A DNA stretch of 64,000 bases from contig BEDY01000007.1 in NCBI GenBank assembly GCA_002335605.1, positions 434,001 through 498,000 of the forward strand, in the 5' to 3' direction. Below, one piece after another: positions 53,589 through 64,000 of this stretch. Both the position numbers and the translations under genes were made by a program. Under the pieces are notes generated by a model that was given only the letters and a program-made list of their open reading frames with translations, did not search any database and had not been told where the DNA came from. The DNA comes from Prillingera fragicola (lineage: Eukaryota; Basidiomycota; Tremellomycetes; Trichosporonales; Trichosporonaceae). Position 1 is the stretch's first letter; every line of letters starts with the position of its first letter.

Positions 53589-55406
53589 TCATTCCAAACC
53601 ACCCAGCAACAACTCACGGCACGCCTTGTCGAAATCAATCTCAGCAAGCCGCTTCTGAATCGACTCGACGATCACAGGGAGATCACACAGCCCATCCTTG
53701 TTCTCGGCGCAGGCATAGTCTTTGTTCAGGGGGATCACCGCGTCGTTCCTGCAATCAGCACCCCGCCACCTCCGGCACAACTCACAAGATGAACCGCGCC
53801 TGCTTGGCCTCCTTGCCCGGGCAGGTCATGACCTGGACCTCAAAGTTGGTGTTGAAAGGGAACATCTGCGACGTCTTCCACGCCCTCTCCTCTGGCGCGT
53901 GCGTAGCTGGCAGAGCACCGTAGCTGTTGAACACGTTGGTCAAGTTGAGCGCTGCGAGGGTGGTGGCGACGTAGCCATCGTGCGTTCTGCTGTCAGCCTC
54001 CGCCCAAGGAAGGAAACTTACGCGTCGGCGTAAAACGCCTGGTCGAGCGGGAATGTCTCAATGTTGCCATCCTGGGTAGAGTTGGTGCTGCTGTCCCATA
54101 CAGTGATGGGGGTGGCAGTGAGGCGTGCGACGAGCTCCTGGACCCATCCCTTGCCGAGGGCCGCAGCGGTTTGGGATCCGAAACCGAAGCCATACTGATT
54201 ATCAGCGCAGCCTACTCCGTACACGCACGTAAAACATCAAGTCGGTCGTGTATTCAAAGTTTTTGACTGCCCATTAGCTCAGCACAACAGGCGAACACTC
54301 ACAGTCCTCCTCGGTGAACAACGGGCAGAAGGCGGAATATCCCAAGGAAATAGTCTCGTAAGCGCACAGAGACAGCATGGCCGACACATCAGTCGCAGAC
54401 AGCTCGTAACCCTCCAAGCTCCCCTGCAGACGCTTGGCCGTGTCGCTGAACGCCGCCTGGGTGAAGTTGGCAACAGAAATGCCAGCGGCCCCCTTAAAGT
54501 CCTTGACATAATTCGGGCACACGCCGACGGGGGACTCGGTGGCGTTGATCCCCGGAGCTTCAATCTCGAGGAGCATCGAGTATTGCTTCTCAGAGTCACG
54601 GCCAAAGAAGCCCTGGGTGAACGCCTGGAGAGTCTCGACCATACGGTCTTGGGAGCCAGTACGGAACTGTCCCCATCAGCCCACGCCAGGATACGGTACT
54701 CACGACTGGGAGCTTGCCCGCGGCAGTGAAATTGTTGAGCAGCTGGCCGTAAGCCATGCGACTCCTGACACCGAGCTGGTAGCACTGCTGGCGGCCAAAG
54801 GGGTTCAAAATCTCTGTGCCAAGCTTGTACGTCCAGTCGTTCAAGAATGCCAGCTCGCCGCTCGCGGTCACGGTGCCATTCGTAGAAGCGGCGTTGAGCG
54901 CTTGGGCAAACTTTGAGGGCGCCTCCCCAGTCGAAGGATACCTGGATCCATGCCTGAAGAGCTGATGCACCTGGACCAGCTCACAGCCCTGGGGGATGAG
55001 TGGGGAGGACTCGGCGGAGGCACCCCACGTCGTGGGCGGGAGGGACGAGCGCGGCGAGAGGTTGCCCCAGTGTGCGATGGGCTGGAAGGCTTCCTCCTTG
55101 TCACCACTCTGCGTATTGTTAGCTCACGGCACACCGAGTAGCACTCACGTCGGCAGCGACGGGGAGGAAGAGGGGCCCAAACGAGTCCTGGGCCTTGGGA
55201 AAGTGTCCAGCCGGGGCAGTCTGGAACACAAACGCCTCGGCACCCGTCACCGTGGGGCCGGCATACCCCACCACGCTGGGTGCGGGGAAGAGCGTGGGGT
55301 TGGGCGCCGTTCCGGTAGGCGGAAAGGCGTCGGCTGTGACGCTGCCAATGGGCGAAGAGGCAGCGAGCTGGGCCACGAGGGCGAGGAGGAGGGCAGAGGA
55401 CAGCAT
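53589..55406 (-). CDS. Secreted histidine acid phosphatase (phytase/acid phosphatase family)
   Basis: Chosen start at 55406 gives MLSSALLLALVAQLAASSP, a good signal peptide; an upstream in-frame ATG would add a polar extension and is less likely. The catalytic phosphohistidine motif LFRHGSRYP is coded near 54936-54962, and the proton-donor HD motif is in THDGYVATTLAALNL near 53950-53980. Several short introns occur (for example around 55135, 54690 and 53995-54000). N-glycosylation sequons (NFT, NGT, NAT) and scattered cysteines (CAYE, CPLF, CPNY) fit an exported, disulfide-bonded enzyme. Such enzymes release phosphate from phytate or other esters outside the cell. Stop at 53589-53591. Confidence 0.9.
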
Positions 55407-56118
55407 TGTGTCGAGGAGGTCTTTGCTCTTCTTGCTGCCAACTTTGAGCAGCATTTTATACCTTCTCCCCCACATCCACCTACCCTCAACTGACAAAAAT
55501 CAACCGCTCAACAAAGATATAAACGCAATGCGCAGCTCTTGGCGCACGTTCAAGCATTCCCTCACAACCCTAAGATTGTAATATCCCTATCAGTCGTCCT
55601 TCCGCCCTCGGTGGTGATATCCGCCGAACACCAAAGATGTCACAAAGTGGCGGATGATTGGTCCGCCACTCGGTCTTGCTAAACGTGCGACCTGCCGCGC
55701 CTGTCTTTCGGCATCCCTCCGGCCGCCGGTCGTCCGACTGCACAACAGTGTCGATAACAGTAAGCGCACACGGTATGCAAGATGACTCGGTCGGTGCAAC
55801 CAGGGTGACGGCGGCCGGTCAGCTTATGTTGCGTAACAGGCCGTTTTCGCGGCGTTCTGCCATTCCAGCAAGTGTGAGTCGTTGGTTGCGCTGCACGTTC
55901 TTGTTCATGTCCCAGTGCGCAGCGCGTATCCAGTGCCCGTCAACGCCTCCAGAGTGCGCAGCATATGACTTTCCTCAGTATAGGGTAATGCAGGTCGTTG
56001 CATGCCCCGAATCCTCGCCTCGACGTACACATGCAGAAACGTGCCTTCCTCGTTTCCCAACCCCCTCCCCCATGCCATCGACTCTAAGAACCTCCTCCTC
56101 CGGCCAGTCCGCGGCGGC
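55407..56118. promoter_or_regulatory. Phosphatase promoter and Nup49 3' flank
   Basis: 712 bp with no gene I can support. Near the phosphatase it holds the TATA box at 55454-55460 and, at 55545-55550, CACGTT, a possible half-strength Pho4-type core. Confidence 0.45.
55454..55460 (-). promoter_or_regulatory. TATA box of the phosphatase gene
   Basis: TATAAAA on the minus strand, about 50 bp upstream of the chosen start codon. A strong TATA fits an inducible gene. Confidence 0.6.
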
Positions 56119-57710
56119 TTATGCGCGCAAAAGCGAGACACCCTTCTCTTCACGCGCAACCTCGAACGGGTCGCGCATCGAGTTGGTTCGTTCCCTGTAG
56201 TCCTCCCTGCGGGCGTCAGCTTCATTCACTCCCCCAGCCGGCAAACAGGGAGCTCGCGGCCAGATGACTACGCTCGCGTGACTCACGTAAACTGTCCCCT
56301 CAAATCGTTCATCCTCAACTGCAACCTCTCCAGACTGGCCGCCAGACTCATAATGGCGTTCTGGTTGTTCTGGATAGTCTGTGCGACGACCTGGGGACTC
56401 AAGCTGTCCTGATCGCTCGCCAGGCTGCTGACCGCTCGCGTGAGCAGCGTAATGGTGCGCTTGTACCGCGTGACCCTCTCCTCAAGACCTGTAGCCACAC
56501 GGTAAAAGTATTCTTGCGGGAAGTCGCGGTGGGCGACAGGCCTGATAGCACCGTGTCGCGCATCCGCGGGCTTGGCAGCTTCCCAGGTCTCGAGGAGCTT
56601 TTGCAGATCCTGGGCTTCAGAGTTGACCTTGACTGCGAGCTGCTCGAGGGACTGCTTGAGCGAGTGCAGGCCTTGCGCAATCGCGGCTTGCTCATCGGCG
56701 GCGGCCTTGACATCACCAGTAGTCTGCCATATCGCGCGGCCAATGTTCTCCATGTCGATGCTAGCACCAATCTGCTTCTGAGACTTGATAAACGAGCTGC
56801 TGTCAGCGCACATTGCATCGTAAGACTCACTCAAACTCTTCGACTTTCTTCTGGGCATCGGCAGGCAGGTCCGAGAACTTTGTGTTCTTGGGGAGAGTCG
56901 GGGCGGCGGTCGAGTTCTGCAGAGACGTAGTGTTCTGCAGGCCTTGCTGCCCAAACATGCCAGGCTGCTGCGTCGTCGACTGCTGGCCACCAAACAGGCC
57001 ACCACCACCCTGTGTGCTCTGCTGGCCAAACAGGCTGCCAGTGCAAGCGGGTTTCGCGCCAAAGAGGCTCGAGCCGGCTGCAGGCTGCTGCTGCTGGGCA
57101 CCGAACAAGCTCGAAGTGCCCGCCTGCTGCTGCTGAGGCTGAGCGCCAAACAGACTCGAAGTACCGGTCTGCTGCTGCTGTCCACCGAACAAGCTAGGCG
57201 CAGCAGTCTGTCCCTGCTGCTGCTGTCCTCCAAACAAGCTTGGTGTCGCGGTTTGTTGCTGTTGCTGCTGCCCGAACAAGCCTGTTGACGCAGCAGGCGC
57301 CGCCGCACTGTTCTGCTGCTGGCCAAAGCTAGCAAATGGGTTTGACGCCGGAGCCGCAGGCGTAGCCGGCTTGGCGCCGAACAGTGACGATCCGCTAGTT
57401 GACGAAGCGCCAAACAGGCTCGAAGCTGGCTGTGCGGTGTTCTGCTGTGCCTGACCAAACATGCCGGTACCCGCAGCGTTCGATGCCTGTTGCTGCTGCT
57501 GAAGAGGAGTCTGGGATGGCTGCTGCCCAAAGCCTGCAAAGGGTGAGGTTGCTGGGGCTGTCGTGCCAGAGTTGTTGGCAGTGGTTGGTGCGCCAAAGGA
57601 GAAGCCTGAGGCTGGGGTGCCTGCTGCGCCGAGCGGTTTGTTGAAACTGGTGTGTGTCAGTGTACTGTGATTGCAATTGCAACTGGTCGCTGCACGTACC
57701 CGAACGACAT
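56119..57710 (-). CDS. NUP49: FG-nucleoporin Nup49/Nup58 (central channel of the nuclear pore)
   Basis: Four exons (57710-57700, 57646-56831, 56799-56287, 56206-56119) sum to 1,428 nt, 475 residues, almost the length of yeast Nup49. After MSFGFNKPLG comes a Q-rich region with many GLFG- and SLFG-type FG repeats. The coiled-coil half contains DFPQEYFYRVATGLEERVTR and LSPQVVAQTIQNNQNAIMSL, which follow the p58/p45 pattern of vertebrate Nup58. The last exon, after an 80-nt intron, adds EDYRERTNSMRDPFEVAREE; without it the protein would end at GQFT. Nup49 pairs with Nsp1 and Nup57 in the transport channel. Intron 2 is only 31 nt. Confidence 0.88.
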
Positions 57711-58120
57711 GATGGATGAGACAAAGAGACAGAGGAGAAGAGTAATGTGAGGAAGGGAAGGTTGCCGCACCGAAAACACACTTGGACCACTGAGCATCAT
57801 CCAGCAGAATAGGCACGCGTCACACGTGGTAGCCATGTGACATAGGTGCGCTGTCTCCATTTAGGCCTAAATTCGTACAAAATAGGCGCGCCTGTCGCCA
57901 CTCGTTGGCTGCCCGATGTTGTTTTCATGCCAGGCGCTTTGATTTGTAGCATCCTCACCCACTTGTAAAACCCCACACCTGCAGCATCCGAAACTACTGA
58001 ACAGCACAAGAGCTTGCAGTAGCTGTGCTTTGGATGCTCACGGGGGACAGTCCCTTGTTCGTCTTTTTCTAATACTATCTTCCTCGACTTGTCCTCAGAG
58101 GGGGCCGGAGATCTGGAATC
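57711..58120. promoter_or_regulatory. Divergent upstream region NUP49 / PP4 catalytic subunit
   Basis: 410 bp between start codons, no clear element. A GGCGCGCC octamer occurs near 57884. Confidence 0.45.
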
Positions 58121-59451
58121 ATGTCGTCTGACCTCGACAAGTGAGTGACCCTCCCGCGGAGCAACTGCCCGACGCGTGCTGACGCAAGACACAGACAGAT
58201 CGAGCAGCTGAAGAGATGCGAGATCATTCCCGAGGCTGCCGTCAAGGAGTTGTGTATGAAGGCGAAGGAGATTCTCATGGACGAGGGCAACATTCAATAC
58301 GTCGACAGTCCAGTGACCGTACGTCTTGGTGCAAGTGCATCGTTGACGCCAGATTTGTGGAGACATCCATGGTCAGTTCTTTGACCTCATGGAGCTGTTC
58401 AAGATTGGTGGCCAGTGTCCAGAGGCAAACTATATCTTTATGGGTATGTCGGGCAACGGGCAAAGGTCGCGGAGAGCAGCTGCTGACGGTTCAGGCGACT
58501 TTGTCGACCGCGGGTTCTACTCTGTCGAGACCTTCTTGTTGCTGCTCATATTGAAGGTGCGGTATCCAGACAGGATAACCCTCATTCGCGGCAACCACGA
58601 GTCCCGGCAGATTACCCAGGTGTACGGCTTTTACGACGAATGCCAGCGCAAGTGAGTAACCCGGGGATTGTTGGCAGCAGGCAGCTGACTGTGCGACCAG
58701 ATATGGCAGCAGCAACGTGTGGCGCTACTGCACGGATGTGTTTGACTTTTTGTCACTGGCGGCTATCGTTGATGGAAGGATATTGTGTGTCCACGGCGGT
58801 CTCAGCCCACAGTTGATGCGTTTGGATCAGGTGGGTCCACTTTTCTCTCCCAAGACGTGCGCTAACATGTCAGATTCGCGCGATTGACCGCAAGCAAGAG
58901 GTTCCTCACGAGGGCGTCTTCTGCGACTTGTTGTGGTCAGATCCAGACGGTTAGTCCGACTGTTGTCTTGTCGCGTGGACCTTGTTGACATTCCAGATAT
59001 TACAGGGTGGGGCATGTCGCCACGAGGAGCAGGGTTCCTGTTTGGCGGCGACGTTGTTGAGACCTTCTGCCACGGAAACGATATCGAACTGATTGCCCGT
59101 GCCCATCAGCTTGGTACGTGACTGGGCTGCTCGTGCACTAGGTCTATTGCTTACGTCACAGTCATGGAGGGATACAAGTTGATGTTTGGACAAAAGATAG
59201 TCACCGTGTGGAGCGCACCTAACTACTGCTATCGGTGAGGCTTAGATCATTCCGATCTACGGCTAGCTGACAAGACAGATGTGGAAATGTTGCATCAATC
59301 CTGGAGCTTAACGAGGACTTGCGGCAAGGTGAGCACTCTCCCCACGGGCAATTTTGCTAACCATGCAGAGTACAAGGTGTTTGAAGCCGCTCAGCCCGAC
59401 GTCAAGTCGGTCCCGCAAAAGCGGCCCCATATGCTCGAGTACTTTCTCTAG
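58121..59451 (+). CDS. PPH3: Protein phosphatase 4 catalytic subunit
   Basis: Ten exons (58121-58140, 58195-58318, 58353-58443, 58495-58651, 58701-58830, 58874-58949, 58997-59113, 59162-59234, 59279-59328, 59369-59451) sum to 921 nt, 306 residues, one less than human PP4C. All metallophosphatase motifs are present: [43 protein letters not shown], and [11 protein letters not shown] after the HGGLSP block. The start [14 protein letters not shown] and the C-terminal YFL (leucine methylation site) mark PP4 rather than PP2A or PP6. With Psy2/Psy4-type subunits it removes DNA-damage phosphorylation marks. Introns are 34-54 nt. Confidence 0.96.
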
Positions 59452-59872
59452 ACGTGTCCCCAGGAGCATTGCTAGCTCCTCTAGACCTGGCCACTGTAAC
59501 GTTGTCAACCTTCTTTTCCTGCCCTGCGGTTATACCCGGCTTGCCATCGACTTTTGCTCCTGCTGTTCGTGCTGGTATTTGTTCGACTGCGTTGCCTGCT
59601 GCGTGCTCCCTTGCATATTCTTGCATTTCTGTAGATATTCCAAACATGCCATTGATCAGAAGACTAGCCACCGAGCAGCGTTGTTGACACTTGAAAAAAC
59701 ATGCATCACAGGTCGATGACCTCCACGGTGACCTCCACTTTCCGCCACGCGATGTTCACGTGTCAATTTTAAACAGGCCCAGGCACGGTTCAACGTTTTC
59801 GACGGCAAATGTTCATCCACCCCCGTCCTTGAACTCACTTCTTGTCGTATCAGCAACCACAACCCCCCAGCC
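59452..59872. promoter_or_regulatory. PP4 3' flank and UTP18 promoter
   Basis: 421 bp; no gene or clear element seen. Confidence 0.4.
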
Positions 59873-61647
59873 ATGGCACCTGGATCAGCATCACGCAAGG
59901 CCGCAAAATCACGCAAGCGTGCAGACTCGGACGACGACGAGGCAGCCCTCGAGGCAAAGCTCTTTGGTACCTCCCGCAAACAAGCCCGGGTGCAGTATGA
60001 CTCTGCGGACAGTGAAGGCGAGGAGGCAGAGACGGGCATGGGGTGGATGCAGGACGACCAGGTGGGTTTCTTTGTCGTTGGCGCCGAAAGTGGAATGCTG
60101 AAACCGGACGCAGCTCTTCTCGATGGACCTCCCCACCGCGCCTGCTGGCGGCGACAGCGACGGGTCGGTGAGCGAGGACGACTTTGATCGCCAGCCCCAC
60201 CTGGATTTCCACCATGATATCCCTGATGCGGCGTCGGATGCTAGCGACTCGGACAGCGACAGTGACGACGAGGAGGGCGCTGCTGGGGAACGGCCGTTGT
60301 GGGCTGACCCGGCCGATGACGCCGTGCAGGTCAGCTTGGCTGAGAACAAGCGCTTGAGGAAGCTGGGCAGGGGGAAGAAGGGGGGCGAGGTCGTGTCTGG
60401 CAAGGAGTTGCAGGCCAAGCTGCGCGAGCAGTGAGTTTTTTTGCCTTGTGGCAGGACTGACCGGCAGGTTTGAGCGGTTGCACCCCAAGCCCCAGTGGGC
60501 TAGCCGGAGGATTGACGGCGGCGTGCCCTCGATGCGCTCGCTGCTTTCGTCCACTGCGTCCTTTATTGACACGTCGAGCGAGTCGCGCGCTGCACTTGCT
60601 CCGCACCATCTCGACATTCAGCGTCTGCGCAACGCAAACGAAGTCAACCCTACTTCGGGCAAGAAGACGACTTCGGATGCCGGAGCTGGCGTCGTCGACT
60701 TTGCATGGCACCCCTCGACGCGCGTCAGCGTCATGGCCGTCGCTGGTGGAGACAGGCGCGTGCGGTTCTTCAACATTGATGGACACACGAATGCTGCTCT
60801 GCTTACTCTTCACATTCCCGCGCTGCCCATGAGCAAGGCGACGTTCCACCCGAGTGGATCAAGCTTGTTGCTCACTGGCAACAGGCCGTTCTACTACACC
60901 TACGACTTGGCGGCACAGCGCTGCGTGCGCTCTCCGCGCAACCTGTTTGGCTCTACTGCCACACCCACGTCGCCTAACGCGCTCGACAAGCATGCGTTCA
61001 GCCCTGACGGCACCTTGCTGGCTGTTGCCGGGAGGCGCGGAGCGGTCAGCATCCTCGAGTGGTCGGGCGGAGGCAGCACTGGCGTCGTCGTCGCCGAGCT
61101 GCGTAGCGGTCGCGGAGGTGCCGTGTCCGACATTACCTGGTCCGAGGACAGCTCTGAGCTTTCAGTGCTTGGTGGCCGTAACGGCGCCGACGTCGAGGTC
61201 TGGGACGTCGGAGAGCGCAAGGTCGTCAGGCAGTGGAAGGATGACCGCGCCTTTGGCGGTCTCCTCATGAAGTCGACCTCTGCATACACCGCCATCGGTT
61301 CAAGCACCGGTATCGTCAACCTGTACACCTCCTCCTCGCTCCTCAAGCCCAACAAGGGCATTCTCGCCGCCGAACCCCTCAAGAGCATGGAGCATCTCAC
61401 CACCCCGATCACGAGCATGGCCTTCCACCCTTCAGGCGAGTTGTTCGTCTCGTCGTCTTCGACAAAGCGCGACGCGTTGCGAATGTACCACCTCCCTACT
61501 GGCAGTGCATACTCGAACTGGCCGACAAAGGCTACGCCTTTGGGCAGGGTCAACTCGGTCGGATTCTCGGCGGGAGGCGAGTATATGGCAGCAGGCAACA
61601 CCAAGGGCGCCGTCCTGTTGTGGAGTCTCAAGCACTTTGCTACTTAG
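59873..61647 (+). CDS. UTP18: U3 snoRNP/SSU processome WD40 protein Utp18
   Basis: Three exons (59873-60061, 60114-60430, 60468-61647) give 1,686 nt, 561 residues. The N-terminus is charged and disordered (RKAAKSRKRADSDDDE, SDSDSDSDDEEG). A short segment, LWADPADDAVQVSL, matches the conserved W-x-D motif before the propeller, and FERLHPKPQWA follows. The C-terminal ~330 residues form WD40 blades (VVDFAWHPSTRVSVMAVAGG, FFNIDGHTNA, VEVWDVGERKVV, ITSMAFHPSGELFVSSS, GAVLLWSLKHF). In yeast Utp18 sits in the UTP-B complex for 18S rRNA processing, and its arch-interacting motif recruits Mtr4. Confidence 0.93.
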
Positions 61648-62020
61648 TTCGGGCTCTGCTAGAGAGAGAGGAGCAGGGGTGCATACGAGCAGAGGTATTT
61701 GGACATGCATGCATAGATCACATTGAGAAAGACCAAGATGAACAATGTCTCACTAAAAGATCCCCCCTGTTTACATGACGCGTGTTTTGCTTTCACGCGC
61801 CGGTTGTCGAGATTCTTGACGCCAGGCATCTACACTTTATACCACTACTACATTTCTTGCATCCTCCTTCTTACTCTACGACCACTCTTTCTTGATACAC
61901 CCCAGCACTGTCTTGACACGACGCTAGACATAGATACCCATAAACGAACACCGAGCTCGCCGCAACAGCTCGCCACCGCTACACCTCCTCGACGACCAGC
62001 GCCAACTCGCGCCGCCAGCC
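61648..62020. promoter_or_regulatory. Intergenic before the last gene
   Basis: 373 bp; CT- and CACC-rich near 62000. No gene or named element. Confidence 0.4.
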
Positions 62021-64000
62021 ATGGCCCGTGAGGTCCGCCCCACAACGGGCTCGAGGCTACCTGTCTCAACAGCGACAACAACAAGTACCACGACCGCATT
62101 CCGCGTACCCGTAAATGCGCGGTCCAAGTCTGGCCTCCCCACCCGCGCTGCTAAAGGTACCAGCTCGGCAGTCCCAAAGGCAACCCGACCCACGCGCGCC
62201 CCAGCAGCCAAACCTACGACGAGCCAAGCGGTGTCAGGCTCTACAAACACCACGGCCCAACCTACACCCAAGGGCCCCGCGGCGTCCAGGCGCTTTGCCT
62301 CTCTGGCGTCGTCCTCCCCAGCCCTCCCGCAAGGTAGCGTCCGCCGCCCACCGTCGCCGACAATCAACTTTGGCAAGACGGGCGACGAGACGGCGATCTG
62401 GGACGTGGCGCCGCCGCCTGATATGAGCAGCACGGGGCTGTTTAGTGATGATGATCCTGACGAGACCGTTGCTGGGCCGAGTCGGTTGCCGGCGCTGGGA
62501 GCTAGGATTGGGCCCGGGAGGATGGTTACGCCTGCTGAGAGTCTGATTGTGAGTGCATTTCCCCGCCATGGGTTCTATGAGTTATGGGAGCGGTGCTGAT
62601 GGCTACAGATGGGCGGCTCCCTGCCCAGAGGCAAGGCAGCGCTCGCGCCCACACAGTCCACACTCGCCGCGGCCCGCTTCCCCACGCCCGAGGAATCCCA
62701 GGCGCGCGCGAAACGACCCCGTGTGACGAGCACACCGCGCGGTAATGACACGATCGCCGAGTTTGACGTGCCGCTGCGCGACGAGAGCCCAGCGAGGGCG
62801 GCCTCCCCGCCAGCACTGTCTGCGAGCCAGATTCGGTTCAGGCAGGAGGTTCGGGTTGACGAGGCAGAGAGGCGTCGGAGCGCAGCAAGTGAACGCCGCT
62901 CGAGGTCACCGACAAAGGAGCTTGCGAATGGGACACCGCGTGCTGCTCCTGTGCAGCTGGTTCTCACGCCAGCTGCGCAGCGCATATTGCGCGCTAAAGC
63001 AAGTACCGTCGAGCCACTCGGCGTCGCGCCAGGCAAGGATCCGCTCAACCTCCTCCGCTCCGAGATGAGTGTACGCCGTCGCTTGTCTGCGAGTCTCTCG
63101 CGGTCCACTGGCCCAGCGTCTGTCAAGGCGAGTGCGAAGAAGGGCAAGAAGAAGCACCCTCTCGCGCAGAGTCCTGCCACTCCGCGTCGTTCGCCTGCCA
63201 AACGCCGTTCTTCGGGCGTGTCGGATGCCGATGACACGTTCACGGGGAGGAGCAGGCGGAAGAGCAAGAAGCCCAAGACTCTCCCTGCCCTCGATCCGCC
63301 GCCTGTCATCCCCCGGTCACCCTCTGCCGAGGCTGAGGTGGAGATGCCCGAGTTCCATCCCCCGAGCGAGGATCAGTGGAACAGCCCTGCGCCACGGAGC
63401 AGCGTGAGTCTCGCTCAGAGCGAGCTTGTTGCGTCGCCGTTTGGACTTGGACTCGCACGGTTCGTCGCCGGACGCGAGAGTGTGCCCCTCGAGGATGACC
63501 AAGATGTTGGGCTGGAGGCTGCCCCGACACCGCAGCCACCGCCTAGTCGTAAGGCCCGGGCGGCTCGCAAGAGCGGGTCTACGATCAACCCCAAGTCGGC
63601 AGAGTTTGTGGACTCGTCCGAGGACGAGGCTGCGGCTGCCAAACCCGTCGCCGAGCCGGAGCCAGCGGCAGAGTCCGACGACGAGGCAACGTTCCGCGCT
63701 ACCAAGTTCCCTTCACCGCCCCGCTCGCCTGCTTCGGACAGGAGCATGACTCCACCGCCAGATTTTGACGACTTTGATGCCCCTAGTGATGCTGGCTCAC
63801 CTGCTCCCGAGCCATTGCGTGAGCGAAGCCTCACACAGCTGAACGAGCCAGAGAAGGTAGCTCCCCGTGCTGCTTCATCGAGTCCTATGGTGTCGAACAA
63901 CGCTACGCCAAGCTCCGTTGCAAGCCCCATCGTCGCCAAGACTAACAGTCCGACCTCAGCCAAGTCGAACAAGACCAAATCTCCCGCTACAAAACGTATA
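62021..64000 (+). CDS. Unrecognised S/P/A-rich basic nuclear-type protein, 3' partial
   Basis: Exon 1 62021-62548 and exon 2 from 62609 to the window end (60-nt intron, phase 0), so at least 640 residues and still open. It is disordered throughout: T/A-rich N-terminus, a GDETAIWDVAPPPDMSS segment that may be a short linear motif, basic clusters (KASAKKGKKKHPLAQ, RRKSKKPKT) and many SP/TP sites in the last third (SPPRSPASDRSMTPPP). Such composition is usual for mitotic or chromatin scaffolds under Cdk control. I do not recognise it, and any conserved domain may lie beyond the window. Confidence 0.75.

Noticed and set aside
55658..56200. 180-residue plus-strand frame between the phosphatase and NUP49
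   Set aside because: Overlaps the real last NUP49 exon on the other strand; codon use is unbiased and no motif is seen.

Overview
The window is eukaryotic nuclear DNA from a basidiomycete fungus. The genes are intron-dense, most introns are about 30-60 nt with GT...AG borders and CTRAC/CTGAC branch motifs, and third codon positions are rich in G/C. The gene set (INCENP with an IN-box, Arp3, LEU2, a single-copy IDI, Rix1, Utp18, PP4, Nup49) and gene style suggest a Tremellomycete yeast, possibly of the Trichosporonales. That placement is inference from style, not from a database match. No rRNA, CRISPR array, transposase or reverse transcriptase was recognised.

1-26.3 kb is mostly conserved core genes: an unrecognised protein cut by the left edge, INCENP/Sli15, a FIT2/Scs3 lipid-droplet protein with an unusual repeat tail, Arp3, thymidylate kinase, an RS/RD-rich protein, 3-hydroxyisobutyrate dehydrogenase, LEU2, a tRNA-Gln(CUG), two small orphan genes with CxxC motifs, a small membrane protein, Rix1 and an ING-family PHD protein.

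26.3-39.6 kb is a gene-poor accessory region between ING and IDI1. Its main feature is a diverged segmental duplication. Each copy has a minus-strand gene for a helical protein with C-terminal membrane helices, followed by a plus-strand three-exon orphan gene of about 292 residues whose intron positions are the same in both copies. Homology continues through roughly 450 bp of non-coding 3' flank. The membrane gene of the left copy carries an in-frame TAG. The rest holds tandem repeats, inverted repeats built on CCACTGGCC/GGCCAGTGG, and a dispersed non-coding repeat.

39.6-53.2 kb begins with IDI1 and a Nop15-like nucleolar RRM protein. It then holds what looks like a sugar-utilisation cluster: a Zn2Cys6 transcription factor, a sugar-porter MFS protein, a divergent monocarboxylate-type MFS protein and an apparently intracellular GH3 beta-glucosidase with a PA14 insert. 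The divergent promoter between the transporters contains a CGG-N5-CCG palindrome, the kind of site bound by Zn2Cys6 regulators. The likely logic is uptake of a beta-linked sugar and hydrolysis inside the cell.

53.6-64 kb returns to core genes: a secreted histidine acid phosphatase, nucleoporin Nup49/Nup58, the PP4 catalytic subunit, Utp18 and an unrecognised S/P-rich basic protein that runs off the right edge.

Exon models were built by hand from splice signals and reading phase. For most genes the exon lengths sum to a whole number of codons, which supports them. Exon borders of the two transporters, the GH3 enzyme and the phosphatase were not all resolved.
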